Source: an archaeon (GTDB lineage Archaea; Thermoproteota; Nitrososphaeria; Nitrososphaerales; Gagatemarchaeaceae). Taken from it: 64,000 nt of DNA. Within the stretch, counting starts at the first letter, position 1, and every line of letters begins with the position of its first letter. A program made the translations under genes and the position numbers. Below, in pieces: positions 51,335-59,882 of the stretch. The stretch is taken from NCBI GenBank assembly GCA_021827865.1, contig JAKAUC010000009.1, forward strand, positions 682,001 through 746,000. Reading direction: 5' to 3'. The notes beneath the pieces are model-generated. The model had not been told where the DNA came from, ran no database searches, and saw only the letters and a list, made by a program, of their open reading frames with translations.

Positions 51335-52450
51335 TCAGGGGATTATCTCACAGCCGTTGTTGAACTCCGGATAGTCGAAGTCCGCGGCCGTGACCAGTCC
51401 TCCGTCGATTAGCGCCCGGACCCGCGGAAGGGCCCCCTGGAGTTCGGCCACAAGGTGCTTCACTGTCCCGCAGATCTCGGCATAGGCCCCCTCCCGGAGC
51501 AGGTCCTGAGACTTGTTGACGAAGAGACAGCGGCCGCCGCAGATGCCGAGGATGTCGCAGGAAGCGCACGGCTCGCCGACCTCCACCCTGGGGAGAGAAG
51601 CCGGCGTGTGGGTCTGTATAGAACCTACCACGGAGAAGTCAAAGTCCACGGCGACCGGGCAGGCGGAGATCCTGCCGTCGGGCATTATTGCCCAGAAGTC
51701 GTCCCCGGAGCCGCACCTGAGCCCGGACTTGGCCCCGGAGAGGAGAGAGCGCATAATCCCGATGAAGGGGACGATGCCCGGGACCTTGCCCGTCCTCGCC
51801 ATCTCATCCACCCACCAGTGCGCCAGCGAAGATACCCCGGCGTTGTACTTGGTTAGCCACTCCTGAAGCCCCGGCTCAGTCACGTCTGACTTCCAGAACA
51901 TGCTGAAGCTCAGCTGCCAGTGCACATGGTCGAAGAGGCCGGCGCCGAGCAGGTGGATGACGTTCTCGAAGATGTCGGTTCCCTGGACCACGGTCATCCT
52001 GGCCACCATGTCGCCGCTGTATCCGTTCCCTCTGACCGTCTCTACGTTACGCATCGCCCGCCGGTATACCCCCTTCCCCCGCTCCCGGTCCGTGACCTGC
52101 TCGGATCCGTCGACGGAGACGAGGATGGTGTGGAGCTTCTGGAGGAGGCTCGGCTCCAGCCTGTCGAGGAAGATCCCGTTGGTCTGGAGCGCGAAACGCC
52201 CTCTTGTGCCGCCGACGATCTTCTCCATCGCCCCCGCCCGGAGCAGAGGCTCGCCGCCGTAGAACTCGAGGACGGGGTCAGGGTCCCTGGAGAGAAAGGA
52301 CTGGAGGTCCGCGAGGCTGTACTGGATCTCCTTCGGCGGCGTGTCGCTCCCGCCCCCGCAATAGGAGCAGAAGAGGTTGCACTCCTTGGTGAGGATGACG
52401 AAGTATTGCGTTCCGGCGGTCCCTCGGAGGCCCTGCCGATGTGCTTCCTT
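51335..52450 (-). CDS. Radical SAM peptide-modifying-type enzyme, no canonical start
   Basis: The frame encodes a radical SAM core with CNLFCSYCGGG ([4Fe-4S]-SAM ligands), FYGGEPLL downstream, and a C-terminal SPASM-like cysteine cluster (CGSGDDFW, ISACPVAVD, GEPCASCDILGICGGRC, EICG). This layout matches archaeal radical SAM proteins proposed to modify peptides. The only ATG (52228) lies after the cluster motif and would give an inactive protein; no GTG or TTG lies between there and the upstream stop (52451-52453). An ACG directly before QYFVILTKEC would give the N-terminus expected for the family, with GAGGGA upstream. A non-canonical start or damaged 5' end is therefore implied. Confidence 0.8.
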   Translation of the reverse strand, partial: KEAHRQGLRGTAGTQYFVILTKECNLFCSYCGGGSDTPPKEIQYSLADLQSFLSRDPDPVLEFYGGEPLLRAGAMEKIVGGTRGRFALQTNGIFLDRLEPSLLQKLHTILVSVDGSEQVTDRERGKGVYRRAMRNVETVRGNGYSGDMVARMTVVQGTDIFENVIHLLGAGLFDHVHWQLSFSMFWKSDVTEPGLQEWLTKYNAGVSSLAHWWVDEMARTGKVPGIVPFIGIMRSLLSGAKSGLRCGSGDDFWAIMPDGRISACPVAVDFDFSVVGSIQTHTPASLPRVEVGEPCASCDILGICGGRCLFVNKSQDLLREGAYAEICGTVKHLVAELQGALPRVRALIDGGLVTAADFDYPEFNNGCEIIP

Positions 52451-52659
52451 TTAGAGCATGCCGGCCCTGAATCCCCGCGAGAGAGCTAGAGGGCTCGCTC
52501 TGTCAAGAGGCCGAGGGGGCGATGCCGCTTCGTTCCATGATGGCACGCCCCTTGACGGTTCTCATGTGGGTAGAGCGCGAGTCTATGAACTGTCGCTGGG
52601 TTAAACGAAACCGGCCGCCCAGGGAGAAGATATAACGGGCAGCTACTGGCTGAAAAGAC

Positions 52660-53103
52660 GTGCCATTCCACCAGGTCGACATATCAGAGAAGCCTGTGGT
52701 CTACCGGGAAGCGGTTGCTACGGGGCGGATCAAGCTCAAGCGGTCCACCATCGAGCTAATCAAGAAGAGGAAGCTGGAGAAGGGCGACGCCGTCTCCCTC
52801 GCCGAGGTGGCCGCAATCTCCGGGTCAAAGAAGACCCCTGACCTGGTGGCCCTGTGCCATCCGCTGAAGATAGAGGAGGTCCAGCCCAAGGTCGAGCTGG
52901 GGGACGGCTGGGTGGAGGTGACTGTGAAGGTGGCGACTCACGAGAAGACCGGTGTCGAGATGGAGGCCCTGACGGCAGTTTCGGCAGCCCTGCTCAACAT
53001 ATGGGACGTGACGAAGGCCTACGAGAAGGACTCTGCGGGCCAGTATCCCGGGACCGCCATCGAGTCGATCAGAGTCGTGAAGAAAGTGAAGAAGGCCGCC
53101 TGA
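52660..53103 (+). CDS. moaC: Cyclic pyranopterin monophosphate synthase MoaC
   Basis: Second enzyme of molybdenum cofactor synthesis, acting after MoaA. The 147 residues contain ALCHPLKIEEVQPKVEL near 65 and KTGVEMEALTAVSAALLNIWDV near 106, both invariant in the family. GTG start about 28 bp after a GATATAACG box (leaderless). Separate from moaA at 62 kb. Confidence 0.94.
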   Translation: MPFHQVDISEKPVVYREAVATGRIKLKRSTIELIKKRKLEKGDAVSLAEVAAISGSKKTPDLVALCHPLKIEEVQPKVELGDGWVEVTVKVATHEKTGVEMEALTAVSAALLNIWDVTKAYEKDSAGQYPGTAIESIRVVKKVKKAA

Positions 53104-53173
53104 AGCCGCCAGAGGAGAACACAGAAGGCTCCAGGAACGCCTGCCCCTCAGCGTGGCCTGGCGAGCCCGGACT

Positions 53174-53776
53174 TCATGGATGGAGCGCAGCTGTCCCGTT
53201 GCTCATGACGTAGGTCTGATCGGCCAGCCCCCCGTCCTCTTCGTTCTGGCTGGTGAAGATCAGGTCGATGCCAGAGTCCGACGCGAGCCCGCTGTAGGAG
53301 GAGACGAACTCTTCCTTGTCATGGAGGAGGGAGAACACCTCGTCCACCAGGATGACCTTGGGGGCGGAGAAGAGGGCGGTGGCCAGCGACACCCTCCCCC
53401 TCATTCCAAGGCTGAGGCTCCTGACTCGCCCCCCGAAGTCTATGCCCAGCTCAGACTTGACTTTCGCGACGGCGTCTGAAGACGGGATCTTCCCCTTGAG
53501 CTTCGCGCCCCATCTGAGGTGCGCCTCCACGTCGAGGTGAGGAAGGCACGAAGACGGAGTCACCATGACGATCCCTCTGCGCTCAACCGGGAGCCTGATG
53601 ACATCGGTCCCGTCCACCCTCACGAAGCCTTCTGATGGGAGGAAGCCTGCCAAGGCCCTGAACAAAGAGGTCTTCCCCGACCCGTTCTTCCCAGCTATGC
53701 AGGTGGTCCCGCTGCACTGTACGTCTGCCGACAGCCGGAAGGCGTCCAGCTGCGCCTTTACGCTCGCCTCTATCAG
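53174..53776 (-). CDS. modC: Molybdate/tungstate ABC transporter ATPase, apparent CTG start
   Basis: A compact 200-residue ATPase. Walker A GKNGSGKTSLF is near residue 31, the signature SLSLGMRGRVSLA near 118, and Walker B VILVDEVFSLL near 138. The Q-loop lacks its glutamine (TPSSCLPHLD) and the H-loop histidine is Gln (IFTSQNEED), and there is no regulatory C-terminal domain. A start at the first canonical codon (TTG in SLFR) would cut Walker A. A CTG at 53774-53776 overlaps the modB stop as CTGA and follows AGGAGGGG by about 7 bp, a strong start context. Forms modA-modB-modC. Confidence 0.83.
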   Translation of the reverse strand: MIEASVKAQLDAFRLSADVQCSGTTCIAGKNGSGKTSLFRALAGFLPSEGFVRVDGTDVIRLPVERRGIVMVTPSSCLPHLDVEAHLRWGAKLKGKIPSSDAVAKVKSELGIDFGGRVRSLSLGMRGRVSLATALFSAPKVILVDEVFSLLHDKEEFVSSYSGLASDSGIDLIFTSQNEEDGGLADQTYVMSNGTAALHP

Positions 53777-54555
53777 CGGCGACCCCTCCTGCCGAAGAAG
53801 TGCCCTGCCAGTGCGATTGGGAGGGAGACCAGGATCATCACAGCCGATGCGGTAACGGCAGCCCCCAGGCCTCCGGGGATGGCACCGTTGAAGAGCTGGA
53901 AGACCGTGACCGAGGCAGGGCTTACGCCGTTGAAGGGGTACTGCAGCACATAGAACGCGATTATCGAGATCGAGCCGAACTCCCCCAGCGCCCTGCTCAT
54001 CGCCACCAGGGAGGCGCTGGTCACGCCCCCCGCGGAGTCTGGCAGGACGACGGAGACAAGCGTCCGCAGCCTCGATGCTCCCATCCCCATGGCGAAGTGC
54101 TCGGCTGAGACATCCTTGGACTCGAAGTAAGGCTGGATGGACTTCACATAGATGGGTGCCGACATTATGACGAGGGCTATCACGAGGCCCAGGAGCGAGT
54201 CGAAGAAGTTGATTCCCAGGCGCAGGAGGAACTGACCCGTCGGGGTGAGCGGACTGTCCAGGATGAGGAGGGCGACCCCTATGATAGGGTGGGGGACCCC
54301 AACCGGGATGTCCACCAGGGCTTCAAGGAACGTGTCACCGGACCTCGCCAGATAGTAGGCGAGGGGGGTGAAGAGCCCGAAGTCGACCAGCGCAGCCACG
54401 GCAGACGAGGTAAGGGAGAGTTCTATCGAGCGGAAGATGAGAGGGGCAAAGCCCGCCGGCGAGCGGAGAGGCCCCAGACCGTAGTACAGGAGGACCAGGA
54501 TGGGCACCAGGAGGAGGAAGACGACGATGAAGGAGATGGCCCTTAGCCAGTTCAT
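53773..54555 (-). CDS. modB: Molybdate/tungstate ABC transporter permease
   Basis: A 260-residue inner membrane subunit with about six helices. The ATPase-docking EAA-like loop is at AMGMGASRLRTLVSVVLPDS near residue 155, followed by ALGEFGSISIIAF, which is characteristic of ModB/WtpB/CysT permeases. ATG start 14 bp after the binding-protein gene. Specificity for molybdate or tungstate is inferred from the neighbours modE and the cofactor genes. Confidence 0.9.
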   Translation of the reverse strand: MNWLRAISFIVVFLLLVPILVLLYYGLGPLRSPAGFAPLIFRSIELSLTSSAVAALVDFGLFTPLAYYLARSGDTFLEALVDIPVGVPHPIIGVALLILDSPLTPTGQFLLRLGINFFDSLLGLVIALVIMSAPIYVKSIQPYFESKDVSAEHFAMGMGASRLRTLVSVVLPDSAGGVTSASLVAMSRALGEFGSISIIAFYVLQYPFNGVSPASVTVFQLFNGAIPGGLGAAVTASAVMILVSLPIALAGHFFGRRGRR

Positions 54556-54568
54556 GCGGGAGACGTTC

Positions 54569-55606
54569 CTATGGGAGCGGACCGGCCTCGCTGAGGAGGC
54601 CCTGGGAGACCATCTGGGCGATGGGGCTCGGCGGGACGACGTTGGTGTAGAGCTGGGCGGGGACGAGGGGGAGGAGCCCGTAGGACGTCAGGCTCTGAGC
54701 GTTCGCGACGACGTACTGTACGAATCTGAGGGCCGACGCCTGATGCGCGCTGTCTAGCGGGACTGTGATGCTGAGCACTATGGCTGAGCCGGCCGCGGTG
54801 CCAGCGGAGTCGTGATAGGTGAACTGCGAGTAGAACGCCTCCAATGCGGTGTCTCCGAAGTTGGTCTGGGGCTCCAGCGCTATGTATCGGAGATGGTCGG
54901 TGATGGCGGCGGACTTGTAGATGAAGATGAACTGGATCTGTCCCGACTGGAGGGGGGCGACGAGGGCGGCAGCGGACGTCCCTGTGATGTTACCACCGGA
55001 CTTCGTCAAGGGCGAAGTGTACGCGCTGGTGTTCCCTCCTGAGTAGAGGTAGCCTGCTGCCTCCAGTGAGAGCCATCCCCGGAGGCCCGCGGGGTCCGAC
55101 ACCGGGTCGGAGATCCCGACCTTCACGCTCCCGGAGGTGAGCGAGGTGAAGAACGCGTTCCAATCGGAGGTGGCGTTCGTCTGAGCCGCCTTGGTGCCTT
55201 CAGAGACTATGGTAGGCGCTGAGGAGTTCGAGTAGGCCAATACGAGCTGGTCGGTGGCGAAGCCCACGGCCCAACCTGGCGACTCGCTCTTGAGATACCC
55301 CGGCCCCGTGGCTGAGAGAGCGACGGAGACGAAGATGTCGGCGGGGGCCCCGGCCGCTATCTGGCTGGCATCTGAGAACGAGCCTCCGGACTTCACCGGC
55401 GCCACGGCGATGCCGGTGCTCTGCGAGAACGAATTCAAGAGTCCCGTGGTCTCCTCGGAGTAGGCGTCTGCCGAGTAGGATAACAATGGGGACCCGCTCT
55501 TCGGGCTCTCGAAGTAGACGTAGGCTGCCGCCCCCACGACGACGACCGCTATCACCAGCAGAGCGACCACGATGATAGGACGGCGCTTCGCCTCGACCTT
55601 GGACAA
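54569..55606 (-). CDS. modA: Molybdate/tungstate ABC transporter substrate-binding protein
   Basis: A 345-residue membrane-anchored binding protein: an N-terminal hydrophobic helix (IIVVALLVIAVVVVGAAAY) followed by a type II periplasmic-binding fold with SADAYSEETTGLLNSF, GAPADIFVSVAL and SDPVSDPAGLRGW, as in ModA/WtpA. The TTG at 55606 lies 27 bp after a TTTATA box, so I prefer it to a longer form whose leader would cover the promoter. A palindrome lies between box and start. Divergent from modE. Confidence 0.87.
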   Translation of the reverse strand: MSKVEAKRRPIIVVALLVIAVVVVGAAAYVYFESPKSGSPLLSYSADAYSEETTGLLNSFSQSTGIAVAPVKSGGSFSDASQIAAGAPADIFVSVALSATGPGYLKSESPGWAVGFATDQLVLAYSNSSAPTIVSEGTKAAQTNATSDWNAFFTSLTSGSVKVGISDPVSDPAGLRGWLSLEAAGYLYSGGNTSAYTSPLTKSGGNITGTSAAALVAPLQSGQIQFIFIYKSAAITDHLRYIALEPQTNFGDTALEAFYSQFTYHDSAGTAAGSAIVLSITVPLDSAHQASALRFVQYVVANAQSLTSYGLLPLVPAQLYTNVVPPSPIAQMVSQGLLSEAGPLP

Positions 55607-55612
55607 GCTGAT

Positions 55613-55628
55613 ATGCAAGGCATTGCAT
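55613..55628. promoter_or_regulatory. Putative ModE operator upstream of modA
   Basis: ATGCAAGGCATTGCAT is an interrupted palindrome (ATGCAA / TTGCAT) lying between the modA TATA box (about 55632-55640) and the start codon, where a bound repressor would block initiation. The divergent gene encodes a ModE-type regulator. The nonamer GCATTGCAT recurs at 60567-60575 at the start of the XdhC-like gene. Confidence 0.5.
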
Positions 55629-55687
55629 AACGGTATAAATATATTTCGAAGCCAAGACTTAAGAGAAGTAGCAGCACTGACCGTTCC

Positions 55688-56305
55688 GTGACGCGCAGCG
55701 CGGAGGTGGAGCCGGTTCCGCACCTCTCCCTTCAGAGCGACAAGGAGACCGTCCTGGACGAGGTCGATGCAATGCTCCTTCAGGTCATCGCCGAGAGGAA
55801 CTCATTGACGGAAGCGGCTCGCGAAGTCGAGGTCTCCTACAGGAACGCCTGGGACAGGATAAGACGGATCGAAGCGAGGTCCGGGAAGAAGATACTGGCG
55901 TCCACCACCGGCGGCCCGGAAGGGGGGAGTTCGAAGCTGACGAAGGACGGGCAGGCGCTCCTCAGCGAGTTCCGGAGGGTCAGGGACTACCTGTCGTACG
56001 CCCTGGACGACAGGGAGGCTGCGGGGAACGTGCGCTACAAGCTCAGCGCCAGGAACGCATTCGATGTGAAGATAACAAAGATCGAGCGCGGGGAGATAAC
56101 CTGCCTTGTGAGGATGTCGTCGGTCTCGCCAGTCCACCTCACATCGATAATCTCCAGGGATGCGGTCGAGGATCTTGGGCTAGGCGAGGGGGACGAAGTG
56201 AAGGCTGTAGTAAAGGCAACCGAGGTCATGGTGGCGAAAGCCGTCAAGTCAGGGGCCGGGACCAACAGGAGGGCGGGGAGCCTGAGACGCACCCGCGACG
56301 GTTAA
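55688..56305 (+). CDS. modE: ModE-family molybdate-responsive regulator
   Basis: A 205-residue protein with a ModE-type winged helix at residues 25-95 (MLLQVIAERNSLTEAAREVEVSYRNAWDRI) and a single TOBE/Mop-like oxyanion-binding domain at about 115-185 (LSARNAFDVKITKIERGEI; LTSIISRDAVEDLGLGEGD). It probably represses modABC when molybdate or tungstate is sufficient. Bacterial ModE has two Mop domains; one is common in archaea. GTG start about 27 bp after a CTTAAG box. Confidence 0.9.
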   Translation: MTRSAEVEPVPHLSLQSDKETVLDEVDAMLLQVIAERNSLTEAAREVEVSYRNAWDRIRRIEARSGKKILASTTGGPEGGSSKLTKDGQALLSEFRRVRDYLSYALDDREAAGNVRYKLSARNAFDVKITKIERGEITCLVRMSSVSPVHLTSIISRDAVEDLGLGEGDEVKAVVKATEVMVAKAVKSGAGTNRRAGSLRRTRDG

Positions 56306-56325
56306 ATAGGAGCGGCTTCTTCCTT

Positions 56326-56670
56326 GTGTCCGAGAAGTGCTTGATTGGAAGCATAACCGACTGGGGAATTCTTGCCGTCGTAGTCATCGTACTATTCGGT
56401 GGTGCGAAGAAGATACCTGAGCTGGCCCGCTCTATGGGCAAGGCCATGGGTGAATTCAAGAAGGGCCAGGTGGAAATAGAGAAGGAAGTCGCAGACATCC
56501 GGTCTTCGTTCGAAGCTACACCCACCGCCAAGGGCATGTCTCAGCAGTCCGTAAAGGACGCGGTCCCGCAGGCGCATCAACCGGTTAACGAAGACAGAGA
56601 ATACGCCCGCAGGCGCATCACCCAGCTCGAGGACGAGCTGAAAGAACTCAAAGAAAAGACCGGGGTATAG
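56326..56670 (+). CDS. tatA: Twin-arginine translocase subunit TatA
   Basis: Pore-forming subunit of the Tat system that exports folded, often cofactor-bearing proteins. It has a short N-terminal membrane helix (GILAVVVIVLFGG), the FG hinge, and an amphipathic helix (AKKIPELARSMGKAMGEFKKG), then a charged coiled tail to residue 114. GTG start 27 bp after a TTAAATAG box. tatC follows 60 bp later. Confidence 0.92.
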   Translation: MSEKCLIGSITDWGILAVVVIVLFGGAKKIPELARSMGKAMGEFKKGQVEIEKEVADIRSSFEATPTAKGMSQQSVKDAVPQAHQPVNEDREYARRRITQLEDELKELKEKTGV

Positions 56671-56730
56671 CGGCGCAGACAGCCTTTAGAGAACTATCTT
56701 AAGGGCCATCTCCCGGTGTCGTCGTAGCGG

Positions 56731-57594
56731 ATGAGGTTGTCCATTGGGAATCCCGAATCAGCCCGGAAGGAACTACCATTCCTTGAACACATAGCGGAAC
56801 TGGTCCGCAGGTTCCTTGTATCGCTGGCCTCCTTCTTCGTGCTCTTCATTCTCTTCTTCATCTTCAAGCCGGTTTGGGTGAAACTGGGACCGATCACGGT
56901 CTTCTACCCAGTTCCAGACCTGTTCCAGAGCTTCACTACAGAGTTCTTCAACTTCGCGAAGTCGCAGCTCCTCCCCCCGCATATGCTGCTGATCAACCTG
57001 AGCGCCTTCGACACCTTCGTCGCAATCATCTACACGTCGATGGCGCTAGCTGCGATCTTCTCGTCGCCAGTCTGGATCTACGAGACGGCGTCTTTCATCG
57101 GGCCGGCGCTGAAGTCCAGGGAGAAGAGAATCCTGAAGTTGATTCTGATTCCTGCGACCGGCCTCTTTGCGGCCGGTGGCCTGTTCGCCTACAAGATCAT
57201 CTTGCCTGTCATTTTCAAATTCCTCTACGCCTTCACGCTATCCACCGGGGTCGAACCGACGCTGGGCGTCGGGACGTTCGTTTCCACTGTCATCGCGTAC
57301 ATCGTGGCTCTCGGGCTGTCCTTTGAGATTCCGATAATCATGGTTGCCATCAGCTATGTGGGACTGGTTTCCTATGAGACCTGGCTGAAGAACTGGAGGT
57401 ACGCCATCGTGGGTTCTTTCGTCCTCGCCCTGTTCATTTCCCCGGGGGCGACGGGGGGCATCATCGAGACCACGACCGCGCTGACGCTGTCCGCCCTCTA
57501 CTTCGGCGGTAGCCTGGTGTCCAGGACATTGGCCCTGCGGAAGCAGAACCGCAAGGGCCAGGAAACCGGGCCGACGGACCAGCCCGCGACGTAG
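56731..57594 (+). CDS. tatC: Twin-arginine translocase subunit TatC
   Basis: Signal-peptide receptor of the Tat translocase. The 287-residue protein has six membrane helices, the N-terminal KELPFLEHIAELVRRFL cytoplasmic motif and a conserved FEIPIIMVAIS segment near residue 197. ATG start; a TCTTAAGG box lies about 36 bp upstream. Its proximity to molybdenum cofactor genes makes sense because many Tat substrates are molybdoenzymes. Confidence 0.93.
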   Translation: MRLSIGNPESARKELPFLEHIAELVRRFLVSLASFFVLFILFFIFKPVWVKLGPITVFYPVPDLFQSFTTEFFNFAKSQLLPPHMLLINLSAFDTFVAIIYTSMALAAIFSSPVWIYETASFIGPALKSREKRILKLILIPATGLFAAGGLFAYKIILPVIFKFLYAFTLSTGVEPTLGVGTFVSTVIAYIVALGLSFEIPIIMVAISYVGLVSYETWLKNWRYAIVGSFVLALFISPGATGGIIETTTALTLSALYFGGSLVSRTLALRKQNRKGQETGPTDQPAT

Positions 57595-57749
57595 CGCGCT
57601 TTCGCGCCTAGTTTACCTGCCTTTCGTTTCGCTGAGAACTTTTGGACTCGCTTCACTTCTCAGCTGTGCGGTATCCCCCTGGTGAAGGCTGCGCAGCACA
57701 GGCCGATTCCCGACGACCTTATACGGCCCTTTCATGGTTGTGCATCGCC

Positions 57750-58436
57750 GTGACCGAGGAGGAAGACGTCGACGAGTCCAGGAGGAAGGTGTTCGCCAAG
57801 TTCCTGCCACATCTGGCTCTCACGGCGGTCGGAATGGGGCTCTTTTCGTCCCCCGTCCGCCTGCTTTCTTCGGCCATGGACAGGTACAACAAGGCGACGG
57901 AAGAGACGACTAAGAAGGTGAACGACCTCCTCCCTCTGCTCCCCTGGCTCGAAAGGCTCCAGCTGAACGTGGAGGGGCCGCGTACAGTCTCGCTGGTCAT
58001 GCGAAAGGAAGACATGGGCAGCGGCCTCGAGCAGTACCTGCTCACCCGGTTCCGGAAAGAAGGGGCAGGGGGCGTAAAGTTCGGGGAGCCTCCCGGCATC
58101 AGGGAGAAATCCGAGTTCGATTATGCGCTACGCCTGCCGGGGAGGAGCATCTACGCCAAGATCGCGGGGACCCTGACTGGGCCCGACAGGGAGCGATACC
58201 AGGAGATAGCAAGGCGCCTGAACCCGTCTGAGGTGTGGCTGCTGGTCAACGGGGGGGAGGGCGTCGACGATGTGATGGACCCGGTCTTCGTCAACGAGAA
58301 CACTGTGCTCCGTGGGAGGCTGAAGTCGGTTACGACCACGGAGATGCTGTCAGAGTTCTTCGGGAAGGAGTTCGATGTCATGGTCGAGCCTCGAGAGGAC
58401 GGCTCGGACAGGGTCGTGCTCCATCTCAGGACCTGA
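57750..58436 (+). CDS. Unknown protein with Tat-like N-terminus
   Basis: A 228-residue protein from a GTG about 29 bp after a CTTATACG box. Residues 9-35 read ESRRKVFAKFL followed by a hydrophobic stretch (PHLALTAVGMGLFSSP), similar to a twin-arginine signal (two arginines, a phenylalanine four positions after the first, then a hydrophobic region). The rest is a soluble alpha/beta sequence with a distinctive LNPSEVWLLVNGGEGVDD segment and no recognised family. Location directly after tatA-tatC supports export by that system, but a signal-anchor is the alternative. Confidence 0.6.
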   Translation: MTEEEDVDESRRKVFAKFLPHLALTAVGMGLFSSPVRLLSSAMDRYNKATEETTKKVNDLLPLLPWLERLQLNVEGPRTVSLVMRKEDMGSGLEQYLLTRFRKEGAGGVKFGEPPGIREKSEFDYALRLPGRSIYAKIAGTLTGPDRERYQEIARRLNPSEVWLLVNGGEGVDDVMDPVFVNENTVLRGRLKSVTTTEMLSEFFGKEFDVMVEPREDGSDRVVLHLRT

Positions 58437-58634
58437 TGCAGGCGCGCCTGAACCGACCAGCCGCAACGTGCGGCATGCCTCTCGTGGGGAAGATTGTGCG
58501 CCTTCACGGGCTTTCGCCTCCACCACCCTCCACCGGCCAAACTCCCCGGCTGAGACAGGGTCACAATAGCGGAGATGGAATCTCTCCATGAAAGTTAAAG
58601 ACGAGCCAAACAGGCTGCGAACTGAGAGCGACCG

Positions 58635-59882
58635 TTGGTAGCCCCGATCTCTGACTACGTCTCCGTGAGACGCGCCCTCAAGGACGTCTTCGCGCAGATG
58701 GCCGACGAGAGGGGAACCGAGACGGTGGATGCGAGGGACGCCTACGGAAGGGTCAGCGCCGAGGAGGTCAGGTCCCCGGTCGACATGCCCCAGTCCACAA
58801 CCTCTCGGATGGACGGCTACGCCGTCAGGAGCGCTGACACGGCGCTGGCCTCGGAAGGGAACCCGGTCAGCCTGAAGATCGTCGCCAAGGTCGGACTTGG
58901 GAAGAAGCCCAGGGTGAAGGTCGGGCCGGGCGAGGCCGCCAGGGTCGCGACTGGGTCCTTTGTACCAGACGGCACGGACGCCGTTGTTCCAGTTGAAGAA
59001 GTCTCGGTGCGTGGCAGGGGCCTCGAGCTCCGGCGCCCCGCCATGAGAGGGGGCCATCACTTCCCGGCCGGCGCTGACGTGAGGAAAGGCAGCGTCGTGG
59101 TCAGGAGGGGCGCAAGGCTGAGGGCCCAGGACGTGGGCCTCGCCGTCTCGGTCGGAGTCAGGAGGGTAGAAGTCTACAAGAGGCCCAGGGTGGCCATAAT
59201 AGCCACGGGGAGCGAGCTCACCGACTCCGACTTCGGAGCGGAGAAGACGCGGAACAGCCATGGCCCCTTCTTTGCCTGCCTCGCTGAGGCCCTGGGCTGC
59301 GAAGTGGTCAACCTCGGCATCGCACGCGACAGGGAAAGCGAGATCCTGACGAAACTGAGGAAGGGCCTCGCATCGGCGGATCTAGTTCTCACCACCGGGG
59401 GGACGTCCATGGGCCCGTTCGACCTCGTGGGAGACGTGGTGAGAGGGATGGGCCCGAGCGTGCTTCATCATGGCATCAGGATGGACCGCGGGAGGGTCAC
59501 CGGGATCGCTGCTGTGAGGGGGAGGCCCGTGGTGATGATGCCGGGCCCCATCCAGGGCGCCCTCAACGCCTTCGTCCTCTTCGCCCTCCCGATCATCCAG
59601 AAGCTCTCAATGGCAGGGGACGAGACGATCAGGGTGAGGGCCAAGCTGACCAGGGAGTGGGAGGCGAGGAGGAAGTTCCAAGACTTCACGAAGGTGGTAT
59701 ACCTGAGGCTGGCCAAGGGTGACGGCGGGGTGGAGGCCGAGCCTCTCTCAGCCGAAACGGAGTCGATGTCGCTGCTGGTCAGGTCCACGGCCGTCGCCGT
59801 GGTTCCCGAGGAAGTGCGCTCGATGGAACCGGGCCAGGAAGTGGAGGCGCTGCTCCTTCCTGGCGTCTCATTCTCAGCCTGA
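58635..59882 (+). CDS. moeA: Molybdopterin molybdenumtransferase MoeA
   Basis: Inserts molybdate (or tungstate) into adenylylated molybdopterin. The 415-residue protein has SPVDMPQSTTSRMDGYAV near residue 48, PDGTDAVVPVEE near 113, IIATGSELTD near 190, TTGGTSMGPFDLV near 254, and a C-terminal beta domain. TTG start. The MogA/MoaB adenylyltransferase that must precede it is not in this window. Confidence 0.93.
   Translation: MVAPISDYVSVRRALKDVFAQMADERGTETVDARDAYGRVSAEEVRSPVDMPQSTTSRMDGYAVRSADTALASEGNPVSLKIVAKVGLGKKPRVKVGPGEAARVATGSFVPDGTDAVVPVEEVSVRGRGLELRRPAMRGGHHFPAGADVRKGSVVVRRGARLRAQDVGLAVSVGVRRVEVYKRPRVAIIATGSELTDSDFGAEKTRNSHGPFFACLAEALGCEVVNLGIARDRESEILTKLRKGLASADLVLTTGGTSMGPFDLVGDVVRGMGPSVLHHGIRMDRGRVTGIAAVRGRPVVMMPGPIQGALNAFVLFALPIIQKLSMAGDETIRVRAKLTREWEARRKFQDFTKVVYLRLAKGDGGVEAEPLSAETESMSLLVRSTAVAVVPEEVRSMEPGQEVEALLLPGVSFSA

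Noticed and set aside
58350-59261. Reverse frame of about 300 codons over moeA
   Set aside because: No motif; moeA on the other strand is unambiguous.
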